Source of the DNA: Streptomyces hilarionis
GTDB taxonomy: Bacteria > Actinomycetota > Actinomycetes > Streptomycetales > Streptomycetaceae
Length of the DNA stretch: 32,291 nt
Direction: 5' to 3'
Assembly: GCF_024539675.1 (NCBI RefSeq)
Contig: NZ_JAHHIT010000110.1
Coordinates: 1-32,291, forward strand
Within the stretch, counting starts at the first letter, position 1. Every line of letters begins with the position of its first letter. Under the pieces are notes generated by a model that saw only the letters and a list, made by a program, of their open reading frames with translations, searched no databases and was not told the DNA's origin. This document shows, piece by piece, positions 30,443 to 32,291 of this stretch. The position numbers and the translations under genes are program-made.

Positions 30443-31023
30443 GCGTTCCCTCCTTCGCTTCCGGCTCCGGCGGCCGGAGGCTCGGCGGACTCGGCGCGGG
30501 CGGCGGCGGCGAGCTTCTCGGCCGACTTGCGGGCGGCGGCGATCTCCTTCGGCTCCTCTGCGGCGGGGTCGAGAGCGGGTGGGGCCGGCACGGTCCACAT
30601 CCACTCGCGGAGCTTGTCCCGCTCGTGGGTGAGCTCGTGGATGTCCGTCTCCGCGTACTCGAACTCCGGAGACCAGAACAGGGCGTCGAAAGGACACACC
30701 TCGATGCAGATACCGCAGTACATGCAGAGGGAGAAGTCGATGGCGAAGCGGTCGAGCACGTTGCGGCTGCGCTCACGGCCGCCGGGGGCCGCGGGCGGCA
30801 CCGTCTCCTTGTGGGAGTCGATGTAGATGCACCAGTCGGGGCACTCACGGGCGCAGAGCATGCAGACCGTGCAGTTCTCCTCGAACAGACCGATCACGCC
30901 ACGGGTGCGGGGCGCGAGCTCGGGCTGGGCGTCCGGGTACTGCTCGGTGACGGTCTTGCGCGTCATCGTGCGGAGGGTGACGGCCAGGCCCTTGGCGAGG
31001 CCACTGCCAGGAAAGGGGGCCAT
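30439..31023 (-). CDS. nuoI: NADH-quinone oxidoreductase subunit I (two 4Fe-4S clusters)
   Basis: This 194-residue ferredoxin-like subunit carries electrons toward the quinone site. It has two CxxCxxCxxxCP motifs: C51, C54, C57, C61 and C100, C103, C106, C110. An amphipathic N-terminus (GSGLAKGLAVTLRTM) binds the membrane. The C-terminal 40 residues are Ala/Glu-rich and variable. ATG at 31021-31023 lies 2 nt after the nuoH stop codon; a longer frame to 31455 is a shadow of nuoH. The stop overlaps nuoJ by 4 nt. Confidence 0.96.
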   Translation of the reverse strand: MAPFPGSGLAKGLAVTLRTMTRKTVTEQYPDAQPELAPRTRGVIGLFEENCTVCMLCARECPDWCIYIDSHKETVPPAAPGGRERSRNVLDRFAIDFSLCMYCGICIEVCPFDALFWSPEFEYAETDIHELTHERDKLREWMWTVPAPPALDPAAEEPKEIAAARKSAEKLAAAARAESAEPPAAGAGSEGGNA

Positions 31024-31025
31024 GG

Positions 31026-31994
31026 TTACCGGATCACCACCTTGACGACGCCGGTGAGGGCGATCTGAGCGAGGGAGAGGGGGACGAGGAGGGTCCAGGA
31101 GAGCTTCTGGAGCTGGTCCTCGCGCAGCCGGGGATAGGTGACGCGCAACCAGATCACGACGAAGGCGAGGACGGCGGCCTTGAGCAGGGTCCACACCCAG
31201 CCGAAGCCGTCGGCGCCCCAGGGGCCGTGCCAGCCGCCCAGGAAAAGGACGGTGGTCAGACCGCACAGGACGACGATGCCGGCGTACTCGGCGAGCAGGA
31301 AGAGAGCGAAGCGCAGGCCGGTGTACTCGGTGTACGCCCCGAAGATGATCTCCGAGTCCGCGACGGGCATGTCGAAGGGGGGCCGCTGGAGTTCGGCGAG
31401 TCCGGCGACGAAGAAGACGATCCCGCCGACGATCTGCCAGGGCAGCCACCACCACTGGAAGGCGTCGACGATGCCGGGCAGGGAGACCGTGCCCGCCGCC
31501 ATCGCCACCGAGGCGGCGGTGAGGAGCATGGGCAGTTCGTAGGCCAGGAGTTGGGCGGCGGTGCGCAGACCGCCCAGAAGGGAGAACTTGTTGGCGCTGG
31601 CCCAGCCGGCCATGAGGGAGCCGAGCACGCCGACGCCCATCACGGCGAGCACGAAGAAGATGCCCGCGTCGAGGACCTGGCCGACAGCCCCCTCGCCGGG
31701 GCCGATGGGGATGGCGAGCAGGACGAGGAGATACGGCAGGAGGGCGACGGCCGGTGCGAGCTGGAAGACACGGCGGTCCGCGCCCGCGGGGACGATGTCC
31801 TCCTTCTGCGCGAACTTCACGCCGTCCGCGACGAGCTGGGCCCAGCCGTGGAAACCGCCCGCGTACATCGGGCCCAGACGGCCCTGCATATGGGCCATGA
31901 CCTTGTGCTCGGTCTGACCGACGATCAGAGGGAGGGTGAGGAAGACGACGAACACGACGAGGAGTCGCAGGGTGACGTCGAGAGCGTCGTTCAC
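31026..31994 (-). CDS. nuoH: NADH-quinone oxidoreductase subunit H
   Basis: This 322-residue subunit forms the quinone-entry chamber and the start of the proton path with eight helices. Landmarks are HMQGRLGPMYAGGFHGWAQ, the KFAQKEDIVP loop, LAELQRPPFDMPVADSEI (quinone cavity acidic residues) and GAYTEYTGLRFALFLLAEYAG. It is shorter than the roughly 420-470 residues of the streptomycete NuoH with extended C-terminus, which fits the second nuo cluster. The start is GTG at 31992-31994, overlapping the upstream stop by 4 nt, with AGGAGGT upstream. Confidence 0.96.
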   Translation of the reverse strand: MNDALDVTLRLLVVFVVFLTLPLIVGQTEHKVMAHMQGRLGPMYAGGFHGWAQLVADGVKFAQKEDIVPAGADRRVFQLAPAVALLPYLLVLLAIPIGPGEGAVGQVLDAGIFFVLAVMGVGVLGSLMAGWASANKFSLLGGLRTAAQLLAYELPMLLTAASVAMAAGTVSLPGIVDAFQWWWLPWQIVGGIVFFVAGLAELQRPPFDMPVADSEIIFGAYTEYTGLRFALFLLAEYAGIVVLCGLTTVLFLGGWHGPWGADGFGWVWTLLKAAVLAFVVIWLRVTYPRLREDQLQKLSWTLLVPLSLAQIALTGVVKVVIR

Positions 31995-32291
31995 TGCTGA
32001 CCTCCTGCGGGGTCCTCGGGGGCGGGGGGCTCGACGTCGTCGGGGCGCGTCGGCCGGCTGTCGGGAGCCGACGGCTTCTCGGCGGGGGCCTGAGATGACG
32101 ACTCCGATGCCGACTCCGGCGTCTGCCCCTGCGCCCGGTCCCGCGGCTCTTCAGGCACCTCTTCCTGCGACTTTCCCCGTGGCTTTTCCTGCGACTTCTC
32201 CCGGGGCTGCCGCTGATCCTGCTCGGGCTCCGGGTCGTCGAAGGCCGGGCGGGCGTGGTGCCACGGGGCGTCGGAGCTGCGGGGGGCCGGG
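31991..32291 (-). CDS. C-terminal tail of the gene upstream of nuoH (partial)
   Basis: One hundred codons are visible from the window edge to TGA at 31991-31993, which overlaps the nuoH GTG (GTGA). The start reads PAPRSSDAPWHHARPAFDDPEPE; the rest is Pro, Glu, Gln and Ser rich with small repeats (EKSQEKPRGKSQEE). It does not resemble the end of NuoG, which precedes nuoH in a complete nuo operon, nor the conserved end of NuoD. By position it should be a NuoC- or NuoD-type subunit with a disordered extension, but the identity is unresolved. Confidence 0.6.
   Translation of the reverse strand, partial: PAPRSSDAPWHHARPAFDDPEPEQDQRQPREKSQEKPRGKSQEEVPEEPRDRAQGQTPESASESSSQAPAEKPSAPDSRPTRPDDVEPPAPEDPAGGQQ

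Overview
The window is about 32 kb of high-GC actinobacterial chromosome, almost certainly from Streptomyces or a very close relative. The evidence is the strong G/C third-position bias, many GTG starts, long GC-rich shadow frames, and the protein families and gene order. From memory, the order matches the S. coelicolor SCO46xx region: nuo2 cluster - htpX - yajQ - tRNA-Tyr/SLP1 site - rpmG - hadAB - murB - add - aspC - tRNA-Trp - secE - nusG - rplK - rplA. No database could be searched.

Positions 1-3100 hold translation and transcription housekeeping genes, all on the minus strand: the start of a lipoprotein gene, rplA, rplK, nusG, secE and tRNA-Trp, with hairpin terminators after rplA and nusG. 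Positions 3361-5754 carry an aspartate-type aminotransferase and an adenosine deaminase-like enzyme on the plus strand. Positions 5906-7223 are a TetR regulator divergent from an NAD(P)-binding oxidoreductase, with two near-identical 20-bp operator palindromes between them. Positions 7317-9775 are murB, a HadB-like and a HadA-like dehydratase and rpmG on the minus strand, followed by tRNA-Met and tRNA-Thr. Positions 10334-13224 hold an amidohydrolase-fold protein that seems to lack part of its metal site, a second NAD(P)-binding protein, a small zinc-ribbon protein and a small coiled-coil-like protein.

Positions about 13.27-18.86 kb are the only accessory region. It is a wreck of an actinomycete integrative and conjugative element (AICE) beside tRNA-Tyr, the site used by SLP1. 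Its parts, read toward the tRNA, are: a DUF2637-like C-terminal fragment, a PAPS-reductase-fold pseudogene, a small zinc-finger gene, a short basic protein, a TraB/FtsK translocase pseudogene with a 20-base C run, a membrane fragment, an inverted DUF6082-like gene, a primase/polymerase (replication) pseudogene and an integrase C-terminus without its box II arginine. The recognisable mobility genes are all broken, whereas the core genes on both sides are intact. No distal attachment-site copy was found.

Positions 19.0-24.0 kb return to core genes: tRNA-Tyr, yajQ, a GlsB/YeaQ-type membrane protein, an APC permease, an SMI1/KNR4 protein, and an htpX-yccF pair. Two perfect DnaA-box sequences lie upstream of the SMI1/KNR4 gene. 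Positions 24.2-32.3 kb are a tightly packed minus-strand operon encoding the membrane arm of a type I NADH dehydrogenase (nuoH-I-J-K-L-M-N), with most junctions overlapping by 1-4 nt. The partial gene before nuoH ends in a Pro/Glu-rich tail that does not look like NuoG, so this is probably the second, incomplete nuo cluster of Streptomyces.

I did not find a convincing new biological system. The points most worth checking are the degraded AICE and its surviving inverted gene, the poly-C tract, the DnaA-box pair, and the possible pseudoenzyme at 10334-11614.
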